A stretch of DNA of 64,000 nucleotides, taken from the NCBI RefSeq assembly GCF_010894405.1, contig NZ_JAAIYA010000004.1, forward strand, positions 1-64,000, in the 5' to 3' direction. The stretch comes from Pyxidicoccus caerfyrddinensis (GTDB taxonomy: Bacteria > Myxococcota > Myxococcia > Myxococcales > Myxococcaceae). Numbering within the stretch: position 1 is the stretch's first letter; each line of letters starts with the position of its first letter. This document shows positions 34,021-43,289 of the stretch, in pieces. The translations under genes and the position numbers were made by a program. The notes beneath the pieces are model-generated. The model was not told the origin of the DNA, did no database searches, and saw nothing but the letters and a program-made list of their open reading frames with translations.

Positions 34021-34902
34021 ATGGAGCTCAGACTGGAAGGCGTGTCGAAGACGTACCCCAACGGCACTCGCGCGTTGCAGGGTGTCAACCTCACCATCCC
34101 CCGGGGCATGTTCGGGCTGCTCGGGCCCAACGGCGCCGGCAAGTCCACGCTGATGCGCAGCATCGCCACGCTGCAGGACGTGGACACGGGCACCCTGACA
34201 TTCGACGGCATCGACGTGCGCCGCGACAAGGACCGGCTGCGCGAGGTGCTCGGCTACCTGCCCCAGGACTTCGGCGTGTACCCCAAGGTGACGGCGTGGG
34301 ACATGCTGGACCACCTCGCCCAGCTCAAGGGACTCGCCCAGCGGGGCCCGCGCCATGACGCGGTGAAGGCGCTGCTCCAGAAGACCAACCTCTGGGAGCA
34401 CCGGGACCGCCGGCTCGGCGGCTTCTCTGGCGGCATGAAACAGCGCTTCGGCATCGCCCAGGCGCTGCTCGGCAACCCCAAGCTCCTCATCGTCGACGAG
34501 CCCACCGCCGGCCTCGACCCCGCCGAGCGCTTCCGCTTCCACAACCTGCTCGCCGAAATCAGCACCGACGTCGTGGTGCTGCTGTCCACGCACATCGTCT
34601 CGGACGTCGCGGACCTCTGCCAGAACATGGCCATCCTCGCGCAGGGCAACGTCGTCCTCAGCGGGCACCCGCTCAAGCTCGTGGACGCGCTCCAGCAGCG
34701 CGTGTGGAAGCGCTTCATCTCCCAGCAGGAGGAACTGGACGCCCTGATGAAGGAGCTGGAGGTCATCGCCGTGCGCCGCGTGGCCGGGCAGCGGCTCGTC
34801 CACGTCTATGCGGAGACCCAGCCGCCGGGCTTCGAGCCCGCGAATCCCGACCTGGAGGACGTCTACTTCCACGCCCTGTCCCGGGCCCAGAAGCAGTCCT
34901 GA
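34021..34902 (+). CDS. ABC transporter ATP-binding protein
   Basis: The 293-residue protein has Walker A LLGPNGAGKST (residues 36-46), signature LGGFSGGMKQRFG, Walker B LLIVDEPTAGLD and a switch His (STHIVSD). The length and the ABC-2 partner downstream (12 bases) place it with exporters or complexes that act on membrane-associated substrates. The start follows a very short gap from the divergent GH5 gene. Confidence 0.93.
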   Translation: MELRLEGVSKTYPNGTRALQGVNLTIPRGMFGLLGPNGAGKSTLMRSIATLQDVDTGTLTFDGIDVRRDKDRLREVLGYLPQDFGVYPKVTAWDMLDHLAQLKGLAQRGPRHDAVKALLQKTNLWEHRDRRLGGFSGGMKQRFGIAQALLGNPKLLIVDEPTAGLDPAERFRFHNLLAEISTDVVVLLSTHIVSDVADLCQNMAILAQGNVVLSGHPLKLVDALQQRVWKRFISQQEELDALMKELEVIAVRRVAGQRLVHVYAETQPPGFEPANPDLEDVYFHALSRAQKQS

Positions 34903-34913
34903 GGGGGCACGCC

Positions 34914-37900
34914 ATGTTCTCTGCCCTCGTGTTCTTCGAGCTGCGGCGCCGGGTGAAGATGATCTCCACCTGGGTCTACGCCGTGGTCCTGGCCGGCGCC
35001 GGCCTGCTGATGGCGATGGCCACCGGAGGCGTGTTCAAGAGCGTCTCGGCGAGCTCCGGCTCCGAGCGCGTCTTCGCCAACAGCCCCCACAGCCTCTTCG
35101 GCCTCATCACCACGCTCGCCTTCTTCGGCCTGCTCATGGTGGCCGCAGTCTTCGGTCAGGCCGCGTACCAGGACTTCGGTCACGGCACGTGGATGCTCAT
35201 CTTCACGAAGAACGTGAAGAAGGCCCCGTACCTGCTCGGCCGCTTCCTGGGCGCGTACCTCTTCAGTGCGGTGCTCCTGCTGTCCATCCTCCCCGGCCTG
35301 GCGGTGGGACTCGTCGTGGCGTGGCTGATGGACCACTCCCAGCTCACCACGAACCAGACGGCCGCGTACCTGTGGCCCTATGTCATCGGCGTGTGGCCCA
35401 CGCTGTTCTTCTGTGGAGCCCTCTTCTTCACGCTGGCCGCCGTCACCCGGCGCATGGCCCCGGTGTACGTGGGCATCGTCGTCCTGGTGCTCGGCTACAT
35501 CGTCATCAGCGCGGCCGTCGGGGACGTGCAGTACCAGCACCTGGGCTCGCTGCTGGACCCGTTCGGGTTCATCACCTTCGAGACGGCGACGCGGTACTGG
35601 ACGCCCGATGAGCGCAACCGCGACCTGGTGTCGCTGTCCGGCGCCATGCTCGCCAACCGCCTCATCTGGCTCGCCGCGGGCGCGGCGCTGCTCGGGCTCG
35701 CGGTGGCCCGCTTCCGCACCACCGTGGAGGAGCACAGCGGCCGGAGCGTGATTCGCGAGGCGACCTCTCCGGCGCCCGTCGCCCTGCCCTCCGTTGCCGC
35801 CGCGCCGACGACGGGAAGCTGGCTCCGCACCGCGGCGTCCTCCGCGTGGCTCGCCTTCCGCGACGTCCTCCGCTCGCCCGTGTACTGGTCCTTCGTGGTG
35901 GCCGGGCTCTCCTTCGTCACGCTCGGCATCCTCTTCTCGAATCAGATCTTCGGCACGCCCACGTACCCGGTGACGTGGCAGGTGCTGGAGCTCGCGATGG
36001 GCACGTTCCGTCCCTTCGTCCTCATCACGATTACCTTCTACGCAGGCGAGCTGGTGTGGAAGGAGCGCGACGCGGAGCTCGGCGACATCGTGGACGCCAC
36101 GCGCGTCCCGACGTGGGTCGTCTATTCCGGCAAGCTGGGCGCGCTGCTGCTCGTCGCGCTCTCGCTCAAAGGCGTCGTCGCCGTCGCCGCGCTCGTGTCC
36201 CAGGTGGGCCGCGGCTTCTTCGACATCGAGTGGAACCTCTACTTCACCCAGCTCATCCTCCTGGACTACCTGCGCGACGTGCTGCTTTGCGTGCTCGCGT
36301 TCTTCGCGCAGGTGCTCATCCACCAGAAGTACCTCGCGTACCTGGTGATGGTGCTCTACTTCGCGGCCCAGGCCGGGCTGGGGCTGCTGGGCGTGGAGGA
36401 CGCCCTCGTCCGCTATGCCTCCGAGCCGTCGGTGCAGTACTCGGACATGAACCGCTACGCGAACCTGCTCCCGGTCATCTTCTGGTACCGGCTGTACTGG
36501 TACGCGGCGGCGGCGCTCCTCGTCGCGACGGGCCTGCTGCTCACCGTGCGCGGACGAGAGACTCGCTGGCGCGAACGCTGGGCCGCAGCGAAGGCCCGGC
36601 GCTCCACGGGCTGGACACTGGCCGCCGCGCTGTCGCTGCTCGTGTTCCTCGGGGCCGGAGCGTTCATCTTCTACAACACGCACATCCTCAATCCGTACGT
36701 CACGGCGAAGGACCGCGAGCGCCTGACGGCCCGGTACGAGAAGGAATACAAGTCCTACGCGGACCTGCCCCACCCGCGCATCATCTCCGCGGACGTCACC
36801 TTCAACATCTACCCGGAGGAGCTACGGCTGGAGTCGCTCGGCACCTATCGCGTCCGCAACAAGACGCAGGCGCCCATCCAGAAGGTGCTCATCAGCCTCC
36901 CGCAGGATGCGCGGGTGCGCAGGCTCTCCATCGCCGGGGTGGACAAGCCCGCTTCACACGACACCGCGCTGGGGCTGTTCGTCTTCGAATTGCCCACGCC
37001 TCTGGCTCCCGGTGCCGAGGCCGACCTCGCCTTCGACCTGGAGTTCGGCACGCGCGGCTTCGAGCATGGGACGCAGCGCACGGACATCGCCGGCAACGGC
37101 ACCTTCTTCAACAACGGCAACCTGCCGGTGCTCGGCTACCAGAAGGACTCGGAGCTGGTGGAGGACGGGGACCGCAAGGAGTACGGCCTCGCGCCGAAGG
37201 AGCGCCTGCCCGACCGCGATGACCCGAAGGCCCGCGAGGACAACTACATCCGGCAGGACTCGGACTTCATCTCCTTCCAGGCCACGGTGAGCACGTCGCC
37301 GGACCAGATTGCGGTGGCACCAGGCTACCTGGAGAAGGAGTGGACGGAGAACGGCCGCCGCTTCTTCCGCTACAAGATGGACCAGCCCATCCTCAACTTC
37401 TTCTCCGTGCTGTCCGCGCGCTACGCAGTCACGCGCGACACGTGGCGCGACGTGAAGCTGGAGATCTACCACCACCCCACGCACACCTACGCGTTGGAGC
37501 GGATGATGCGCGGAATGAAGGACGCGCTGGAGTACTGCAGCGAGAGCTTCGGGCCGTACCAGCACCGGCAGGCGCGCATCCTCGAGTTCCCCCGCTACCA
37601 GCTGTTCGCCCAGTCCTTCCCCAACACGATTCCCTACTCGGAGGGCCTCGGCTTCATCGCCCGGGTGCGCGAGGGCAACGCCGACGACGTGGACTACCCG
37701 TACTACGTCACCGCGCACGAGATTGCCCACCAGTGGTGGGCCCACCAGGTGGTCGGCGGGCGCGCCCAGGGCGCGACGATGACGTCCGAGACGATGGCGC
37801 AGTACTCGGCGCTGATGGTGATGAAGCACCGCTACGGGCCGGAGAAGATGAAGCGCTTCCTCAAGTTCGAGCTGGACCGCTACCTCATGGGCCGCGCCAT

Positions 37901-38516
37901 TGAACGGAAGAAGGAAGTGCCCCTGTCGCGCGTGGAGAACCAGGCGTACATCCACTACAACAAGGGCAGCCTCGTCATGTACGCGCTGCAGGACTTCATC
38001 GGCGAGGAGCGCGTCAACCGCGCGCTGAAGCGCTACGTGGAGAAGGTGCGCTTCCAGGGCCCGCCGTACACGGGCTCCACCGAGCTGCTCGGCTTCCTCC
38101 GTGAGGAGACGCCTCCCGAGTACCAGTACCTGCTCGAGGACCTCTTCGACACCATCACCCTCTACGACAACCGCACCGTGTCCGCGACGACGCGAAAGAA
38201 TGACAAGGGCACGTGGGACGTCACCCTCAAGGTGATGGCGAAGAAGTACCGGAGTGACGACAAGGGCACCCAGACGGAGTTGGACTTCAACGACTGGATG
38301 GACGTGGGCGCGCTCGACGAGAAGGGCGAGGCCGTCTTCCTGGAGAAGCGCAAGGTGCCCAAGGGCGAGTCGGAGATTCAGTTCACCGTCCCGGTGAAGC
38401 CCGCGCAGGTGGGCGTCGATCCGCTCAACGTGCTCATCGACCGCACGTCCAGCGACAACGTCACGGAGCCCACCGAGGAACAGCAGGTGGCGATGGAAGC
38501 CCGGCCCACGCGCTGA
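34914..38516 (+). CDS. ABC-2 permease fused to an M1-family aminopeptidase
   Basis: The 1200-residue fusion protein has an N-terminal half (1-580) with about twelve membrane helices in two ABC-2-like sets, separated by a loop near 270-300. A further helix (near 566-585) anchors a C-terminal extracytoplasmic M1 peptidase. Its zinc site is HEIAHQWWAHQVVGG (His935, Glu936, His939), with SETMAQYSALMVM supplying the third ligand 18 residues on. The substrate-binding GxMEN motif is not evident: the corresponding stretch reads NTIPYSEGLGF. ATG 34914 lies 12 bases after the ATPase gene. The pair probably couples ATP use to peptide handling at the membrane. Confidence 0.88.
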   Translation: MFSALVFFELRRRVKMISTWVYAVVLAGAGLLMAMATGGVFKSVSASSGSERVFANSPHSLFGLITTLAFFGLLMVAAVFGQAAYQDFGHGTWMLIFTKNVKKAPYLLGRFLGAYLFSAVLLLSILPGLAVGLVVAWLMDHSQLTTNQTAAYLWPYVIGVWPTLFFCGALFFTLAAVTRRMAPVYVGIVVLVLGYIVISAAVGDVQYQHLGSLLDPFGFITFETATRYWTPDERNRDLVSLSGAMLANRLIWLAAGAALLGLAVARFRTTVEEHSGRSVIREATSPAPVALPSVAAAPTTGSWLRTAASSAWLAFRDVLRSPVYWSFVVAGLSFVTLGILFSNQIFGTPTYPVTWQVLELAMGTFRPFVLITITFYAGELVWKERDAELGDIVDATRVPTWVVYSGKLGALLLVALSLKGVVAVAALVSQVGRGFFDIEWNLYFTQLILLDYLRDVLLCVLAFFAQVLIHQKYLAYLVMVLYFAAQAGLGLLGVEDALVRYASEPSVQYSDMNRYANLLPVIFWYRLYWYAAAALLVATGLLLTVRGRETRWRERWAAAKARRSTGWTLAAALSLLVFLGAGAFIFYNTHILNPYVTAKDRERLTARYEKEYKSYADLPHPRIISADVTFNIYPEELRLESLGTYRVRNKTQAPIQKVLISLPQDARVRRLSIAGVDKPASHDTALGLFVFELPTPLAPGAEADLAFDLEFGTRGFEHGTQRTDIAGNGTFFNNGNLPVLGYQKDSELVEDGDRKEYGLAPKERLPDRDDPKAREDNYIRQDSDFISFQATVSTSPDQIAVAPGYLEKEWTENGRRFFRYKMDQPILNFFSVLSARYAVTRDTWRDVKLEIYHHPTHTYALERMMRGMKDALEYCSESFGPYQHRQARILEFPRYQLFAQSFPNTIPYSEGLGFIARVREGNADDVDYPYYVTAHEIAHQWWAHQVVGGRAQGATMTSETMAQYSALMVMKHRYGPEKMKRFLKFELDRYLMGRAIERKKEVPLSRVENQAYIHYNKGSLVMYALQDFIGEERVNRALKRYVEKVRFQGPPYTGSTELLGFLREETPPEYQYLLEDLFDTITLYDNRTVSATTRKNDKGTWDVTLKVMAKKYRSDDKGTQTELDFNDWMDVGALDEKGEAVFLEKRKVPKGESEIQFTVPVKPAQVGVDPLNVLIDRTSSDNVTEPTEEQQVAMEARPTR

Positions 38517-38527
38517 AGCCCTGGGTC

Positions 38528-38553
38528 CTCCCGGCGGTGCAGGCCGCCGGGAG
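38528..38553. terminator. Bidirectional terminator between convergent genes
   Basis: A perfect 10-bp stem (CTCCCGGCGG at 38528-38537 and its complement at 38544-38553) lies in the 40-base gap between the M1 fusion stop and the DUF2378 stop. Confidence 0.75.
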
Positions 38554-38556
38554 TCG

Positions 38557-39090
38557 TCACCAGCGGATGCGCAGGTCGAAGCCGTCCGTGCCCTCGTACC
38601 GCTCGATTTCCACGCGAGGCTGGGTGGCGCCGGCCTGCCGCAGGGCGCCTTCGCACGTGCCCGCGGCGGCGTCCGCCGGGAAGGGGTAGCCGCGGAACTG
38701 GACGCGCCAGTCCGCGGGCGCCAGTTGCTGACCCTGGATGTCCACCGGGGAGAGCACCGAGCTGAAGCTCAGCGCCACGCGCTTCATGGCGCGCTCGGGG
38801 CCGGCCACCTTCAGGGCCATGCCCACGACGCGGCCCACCAGCGTCTCGAAGTACATGCGGACCAATTCGCGCCCCAGTTCCCGCTGCGCGGCCTTGCGCT
38901 CCTTGCCCGGGTACAGGTGGCGTAGCACCGCTTCCTGGCACCCGAGGTACACGGCGGCCGGGTACGTGGCGCGTGGCTTGTCCACGTCGTACCCCGCCGC
39001 CAGGAAGTCGGCGCGGAGCTTCGCATCGGGCTTCGTGAAGCGGACGAGGGACTCGAACAACGTGGACTGGACAGTGACCTCGGTCGGCAT
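38557..39090 (-). CDS. DUF2378 family protein (Myxococcus paralogous family)
   Basis: The 177-residue product matches the DUF2378/TIGR02265 family that is expanded in Myxococcaceae: STLFESLVRFTKPDAKLRADF near the start, YPAAVYLGCQEAVLRHLYPG and a middle helix KRVALSFSSVLSP. These are cytosolic proteins of unknown function about 180-200 residues long. Its presence is one of the clearest taxonomic clues in the window. Confidence 0.85.
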   Translation of the reverse strand: MPTEVTVQSTLFESLVRFTKPDAKLRADFLAAGYDVDKPRATYPAAVYLGCQEAVLRHLYPGKERKAAQRELGRELVRMYFETLVGRVVGMALKVAGPERAMKRVALSFSSVLSPVDIQGQQLAPADWRVQFRGYPFPADAAAGTCEGALRQAGATQPRVEIERYEGTDGFDLRIRW

Positions 39091-39132
39091 GCGGAGGGCA
39101 CGCTAACCTGCTTCAGGGAGGTCCGGTAAGGC

Positions 39133-41658
39133 TCAGGGCCCAGGTGCGGGAGGGCCTTCGCCGGCCGGGTCCGGTGAGGGGACCCCGGGTTCTCTCGAGT
39201 CCAGGGTGGGTTCGAGCGGCAGCTCGACGGTGAAGAGTGCTCCGGCTCCTGGCTGGCTCTCGACGTGGATCTCTCCCCCGAGCGCGTTGACGATGGCTCG
39301 TGAGAGGTAGAGGCCCAGTCCCAATCCACCGTACTGCCGGGTGGAGACCGCCCGCTCGAAACGTCCAAAGATGCGCTCGAGGTCCTTGGCGGCGATTCCG
39401 ATGCCGTGGTCCCGGATGCTCCAGTGCGCCCATCCTCCGGATGAGGAGACGTGGAACTCCACCGGCTTGCCCACACCGTACTTCAGCGCGTTGGTGACGA
39501 GGTTGGTGAGGACCTGCTCCAGGTATGTCCGGTCCCAGTGGCCGACGGTGGCCCCCTCGGTGGAGACGAAGAACTGGCAGCTGGCGGTGCTGGCCTGCTC
39601 GGCGAAACGCTCGACCAGCTCCCGGGTCAGCTCCCCCATGTCCACCTCCTCCAGTTGCAGGCGGAGCCGGCCGGAGGCGAGCCGAGAGACGTCGAGCAGA
39701 TCATCGACGAGCAGGGACAGGCGCTTCACCTGTCCGAGCGCCTTGTCCACCTTCGGGAGCAGATGGGTGCAGGCGGCTCCATCCCGAGGGGAGGCCAGCG
39801 CACGCTGGAGCGTCTGCAGATGCAGGCGCAGAGGTGTGAGGGGGGTGTGTAGCTCGTGGGAGGCCACGGAGAGGAAGTCCTCGCGCAGGCGCACCGCCTC
39901 CTGGGACTGGCGGTAGAGCCGGGCGTTGTCCATGGCGACCGAGGCTCGTCGGGCGAGCTCCTCGGCGAGCTCCAGCTCGAGCGGGCCGTACCGGAAGCCT
40001 GGCGTGCCCGAGACCAGGAGCATGGCCGCCAGCGCCTGTCCCCGCACGGTGATGGGGAGGGCGATGGCGGTTCTCGTTCCGAGTCGTTGCAGCAACCGCG
40101 GGTACTCCGCATCGGAGTTGTCGGTGTGGAGCAGCGCCTGGGAGGTCTCGTCCCCGAGGAGGGGATTGCCGGTGCGCAGCACGCGCGCGGTGGGCTGGAG
40201 CGTGTTCCAGCTCGGGGGAGGATGCTGCGCCAGCTCGCGGAGCAGTTCCTGTCGGGCCGGGTCCTGGTGTACCTGAGCCGCGGGGTGGAGCATGCCCTCG
40301 TCGTCCACCGTGTCGATGACGCACCACTGGCCGAGCTGGGGAATGGCCAGCCGCGCCACGCGCTCCAGGGTGCTCTTCTCGTCGAGCAGCTCCGCCAGTT
40401 GCGTGCTGACGTCGATGAGGAACCGCTGGGCCTCCTCGGCGCGCTGGCGCGCGGTGATGTCCACGAACGTCGCGACGGCGCCGATTCGCTGGCCCCTCTG
40501 GTGCATGGGGTAGGACCAGTACTCCACTGCCAGGCGGCTGCCGTCCTTGCGCCAGAGGAAATCCCGCTCGTCGTGGTGCTTGGTGCCGACGCTCAGCGCC
40601 TGGAGGATGGGGCACTCGCTCGGGGGATAGGCCGTGCCATCCGCCCGGGCGTAATGCCACGTCGCGTGCGCATCGACCCCCTGCAACTCCCGCGCGTCCG
40701 AATAGCCAAGCATCCGGACGGCGGAGCGATTGACGAAGGTGCTGCGCCCGTCGAGGTCCAGCCCGAAGATGCCCTCGGCGACCGAGTCGAGCAACAGCCG
40801 GATCTGGGACTCGCTCTCTTCGAGCTGGGTCTGGGTCTCACGGAGTCGCTCACCCATTTCGTCGAAGGCGCGCCCCACCCCGGCGAGCTCGTCGCTCCCG
40901 GAGAGCCCACTGCGCGCATCCCAGTCGCGCGCGGCGAAGCGGCGGGCGGTGGTGACCAGCCGGTCCACCCGGCGGGTGAGGACGAAGTGGAAGAAGAGCC
41001 AGAGCAGCCCCGCGAGCCCCGCGAGCGCACCACTGCGCCGCACCACGTTCATCCACACATGGTTGCGCGCCTGCGCCTTGAGGGTGGTGAGGTCCCGCTC
41101 GACGGTGAGCAACCAGACCGCCGGGGGGGTGAGCTGATCGAGACTCGTGGGGCCGATCACCGGGAACCAGGCCACGATGGCCTGACGATCCGGAGTCACC
41201 TGGACGCTCGAGACGAGGTCCTCGCGGGCCCGGTGCGCCTGCTGTTCTGCTTCCCGGGTGAACAGCCCGGGGTAGAGCTCCCGGGCCTGATGGCCTATCT
41301 CCGCGCGCCGCATCGAGGCGAGCACCTTGCCGGTGTCGTCGACGAGCAACGCCATCTTCACGTGCGTATCCGCACCGAGACTGGCGACCTCCTCCCGGAC
41401 CCGCTCGGGCTCGCGCAGTCGGAGGAGTAGTTCCAGCTGGTACTGCTTCTCGCCCAGGTGTCGGGTGAACTCCTGGAGGGAGCTCTCTTCCACACGGAGG
41501 GAGGCGAGGCGCGAGTTCTGCTGCAGGTCCAGCAGGCCCAGCGTGACCGCGAAGAGCAGCAGCACCAGCGGGATGGTGATGCGCAGCGGGGGAAGCGGGG
41601 GAAGCCTGTGAGGGTGCCCAGACCGGTCCCCAGTGCCGCTGCACTGGGGGCGCTTCAT
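39133..41658 (-). CDS. Hybrid-input sensor histidine kinase (periplasmic sensor, HAMP, PAS, GAF)
   Basis: The product has 841 residues starting at ATG 41658, whose first base overlaps the stop of the solute-binding gene. Two membrane helices (about 27-45 and 208-228) bracket a periplasmic sensor. HAMP, PAS (LLLDSVAEGIFGLDLDG), GAF (TRTAIALPITVRGQ), HisKA with SHELHTPLTPL (phosphoacceptor His601) and HATPase domains follow. No response regulator is adjacent. The overlap with the binding-protein gene suggests that the ligand-loaded lipoprotein is sensed by this kinase. Confidence 0.9.
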   Translation of the reverse strand: MKRPQCSGTGDRSGHPHRLPPLPPLRITIPLVLLLFAVTLGLLDLQQNSRLASLRVEESSLQEFTRHLGEKQYQLELLLRLREPERVREEVASLGADTHVKMALLVDDTGKVLASMRRAEIGHQARELYPGLFTREAEQQAHRAREDLVSSVQVTPDRQAIVAWFPVIGPTSLDQLTPPAVWLLTVERDLTTLKAQARNHVWMNVVRRSGALAGLAGLLWLFFHFVLTRRVDRLVTTARRFAARDWDARSGLSGSDELAGVGRAFDEMGERLRETQTQLEESESQIRLLLDSVAEGIFGLDLDGRSTFVNRSAVRMLGYSDARELQGVDAHATWHYARADGTAYPPSECPILQALSVGTKHHDERDFLWRKDGSRLAVEYWSYPMHQRGQRIGAVATFVDITARQRAEEAQRFLIDVSTQLAELLDEKSTLERVARLAIPQLGQWCVIDTVDDEGMLHPAAQVHQDPARQELLRELAQHPPPSWNTLQPTARVLRTGNPLLGDETSQALLHTDNSDAEYPRLLQRLGTRTAIALPITVRGQALAAMLLVSGTPGFRYGPLELELAEELARRASVAMDNARLYRQSQEAVRLREDFLSVASHELHTPLTPLRLHLQTLQRALASPRDGAACTHLLPKVDKALGQVKRLSLLVDDLLDVSRLASGRLRLQLEEVDMGELTRELVERFAEQASTASCQFFVSTEGATVGHWDRTYLEQVLTNLVTNALKYGVGKPVEFHVSSSGGWAHWSIRDHGIGIAAKDLERIFGRFERAVSTRQYGGLGLGLYLSRAIVNALGGEIHVESQPGAGALFTVELPLEPTLDSREPGVPSPDPAGEGPPAPGP

Positions 41659-42626
41659 CACCGGCGCTCCCGGGTCGCCTCGAGAGGGCGTGCGTCCAGC
41701 ATCTGCTCGGTCTGTACCGGCTCGCGCAGCAGCCCTTCCTCCAGCATGAAGCGTTGGAGCTGCCGCGCCGATTCGATGAGGGGTGAGGAGGGCCCCCGTA
41801 GCAGGGAACGGTTGTCCTCCAGTGAGAGCAGTCGCAGCTTGTCCAACATGGAGGCGAGCTCGGAGGGGCTCGTGTCGAGGCGGGGGCTCATGCGGGCCAC
41901 GGCGTCGGCCGGGTGCTCCTCCAGATAGCGCAGGGCGCGGCGCCATCCCTGGAGCAGGTGCTCCACCTGCTCGGGTTTCTTCTCGAGGACGTCCTTGCGC
42001 ACCACCAGCATGTCCACGATCTCTCCGGGGAGCTGACGGCTGTCGAAGAGCGAGTGGGCGCCCGCGGCGCGCAGCTTGCTCACGAAGGGCTCATAGGTGA
42101 CCACGGCATCCACCTGTCCCGACTCATAGGCGCGCAGGTGCTGATCGATCGGTATCCGGAGGATCTGGATGTCCGAGGGCTGGAGCCCCGCCAGCTCCAG
42201 GGCCCGGCCGAGCACGTAGATGCTCACCACCAGATCTTCCACCGCCACGCGCTTGCCCCGGAGGTCCTCGAGTCGCCTCACCCCCGGACGCGCGACGATG
42301 GCATCCGCGCCTTCCGAATAGTCGACGACGAGCACCACCCGGGGCTCGAAGCCCTGTTGCTGGAGTTGGAGGGCGACGTCGAACGTGACGAAGGCCGCGT
42401 CGAGCACCCCATTGCGGAACTCGCGGGTGGTCCCTCCCTGGGTGGTGGAGTACTCCACCAGGCGAATCGAGCCGTCGTCGATGTAGCCGAGGTCCCGCGC
42501 GAGGAAGATGGGCTCGCTTCCCGGCCAGAGGAGCGTGGCGACGCGCAGGGGCTCCTTCTCCTCGTGGGTGCAGGCCGGTACGACGAGAAGCAGGAGCAGA
42601 CTGAACACCCGGGCGAGGTTTTGCAC
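41658..42626 (-). CDS. ABC-type substrate-binding lipoprotein (NMT1/TauA-like), solo
   Basis: The 322-residue lipoprotein has lipobox VVPAC and the fold of taurine/thiamine-precursor/nitrate binding proteins: RVATLLWPGSEPIFLARDLGY, AAFVTFDVALQLQQQG, RGKRVAVEDLVVSIYVLGRAL and DAVVTYEPFVSKL. No ABC permease or ATPase accompanies it. Its stop overlaps the start of the histidine kinase gene, so it is probably a sensory binding protein rather than part of an uptake system. Confidence 0.85.
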   Translation of the reverse strand: MQNLARVFSLLLLLVVPACTHEEKEPLRVATLLWPGSEPIFLARDLGYIDDGSIRLVEYSTTQGGTTREFRNGVLDAAFVTFDVALQLQQQGFEPRVVLVVDYSEGADAIVARPGVRRLEDLRGKRVAVEDLVVSIYVLGRALELAGLQPSDIQILRIPIDQHLRAYESGQVDAVVTYEPFVSKLRAAGAHSLFDSRQLPGEIVDMLVVRKDVLEKKPEQVEHLLQGWRRALRYLEEHPADAVARMSPRLDTSPSELASMLDKLRLLSLEDNRSLLRGPSSPLIESARQLQRFMLEEGLLREPVQTEQMLDARPLEATRERR

Positions 42627-42721
42627 GGACTCCCCTCCTGTGATGCCTCCTCAAATGCTGGGGATGCCGTGGGGCGACAGCAAGCCACGCCTCGCCGGCC
42701 TTTCCAGGGCCGGCAGGCAAT

Positions 42722-42746
42722 CCCAGTCCTTTTCAGCGGGACTGGG
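42722..42746 (-). terminator. Terminator of the Cys-rich lipoprotein gene
   Basis: CCCAGTCC (42722-42729) and GGACTGGG (42739-42746) form an 8-bp stem directly after the stop at 42749. No long T-run follows. Confidence 0.55.
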
Positions 42747-42748
42747 GA

Positions 42749-43168
42749 CTACTGGCAGAGCCGGGGTTCCTTGTTCAAGGAATAGAGGCAGGCTTCGGAG
42801 ACGCCGCGGCACAGGCCGTCGCCACACGTGCGCGCAGCGAAGCTCTTGGCCGCGGTCGTGCAGGAGCAGAGGATTTCCTGGCAGTCCGCCGTCGTCGAGC
42901 ACCTCTGCCGGACTTCGGCGCCCGGCAGGAGGGAGCCAGGTGCGGCGGAGCAGAACTGCCGCCACTCCACCGTTCCACCCCTGATGGTGGAGCTGCCGGT
43001 CAGCCGGTCGACGTTCGGGTCACACTGTGGCGTCACCACGCCGGAGTCCCGGGGAGGCGGCTGCGTCACGCCGCCATCCTTCTCCTCCGACCCACCCGGG
43101 GACGGAGAATCCTCACCACACGCAACGAGCCCCAGGCAGAACAGCACGACGAACAGGCGGGTATTCAC
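42749..43168 (-). CDS. Cys-rich secreted lipoprotein, unknown
   Basis: The 139-residue product has a signal peptide with lipobox (GLVAC), a short low-complexity linker (PSPGGSEEKDGGVTQPPP), and a folded domain with about eight cysteines (CDPNVDRLTG, FCSAAPGS, RCSTTADCQEILCSCT, TCGDGLCRGVSEACLYS). These probably form disulfide pairs outside the cell. It lies downstream of the kinase operon with a 121-base gap. No family is recognised. Confidence 0.7.
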   Translation of the reverse strand: MNTRLFVVLFCLGLVACGEDSPSPGGSEEKDGGVTQPPPRDSGVVTPQCDPNVDRLTGSSTIRGGTVEWRQFCSAAPGSLLPGAEVRQRCSTTADCQEILCSCTTAAKSFAARTCGDGLCRGVSEACLYSLNKEPRLCQ

Positions 43169-43289
43169 GAAGGACGCTCCAGGAGTCGACAGGGTTTCGA
43201 GAGGTGCACTCCGGCCGCGAAGTGGAAGAGCGGCCGGTCTGTCCTCCTGGAGTCAGCCCGCCCCCGGGCTGTTGCATTCTTTCTGCAAG

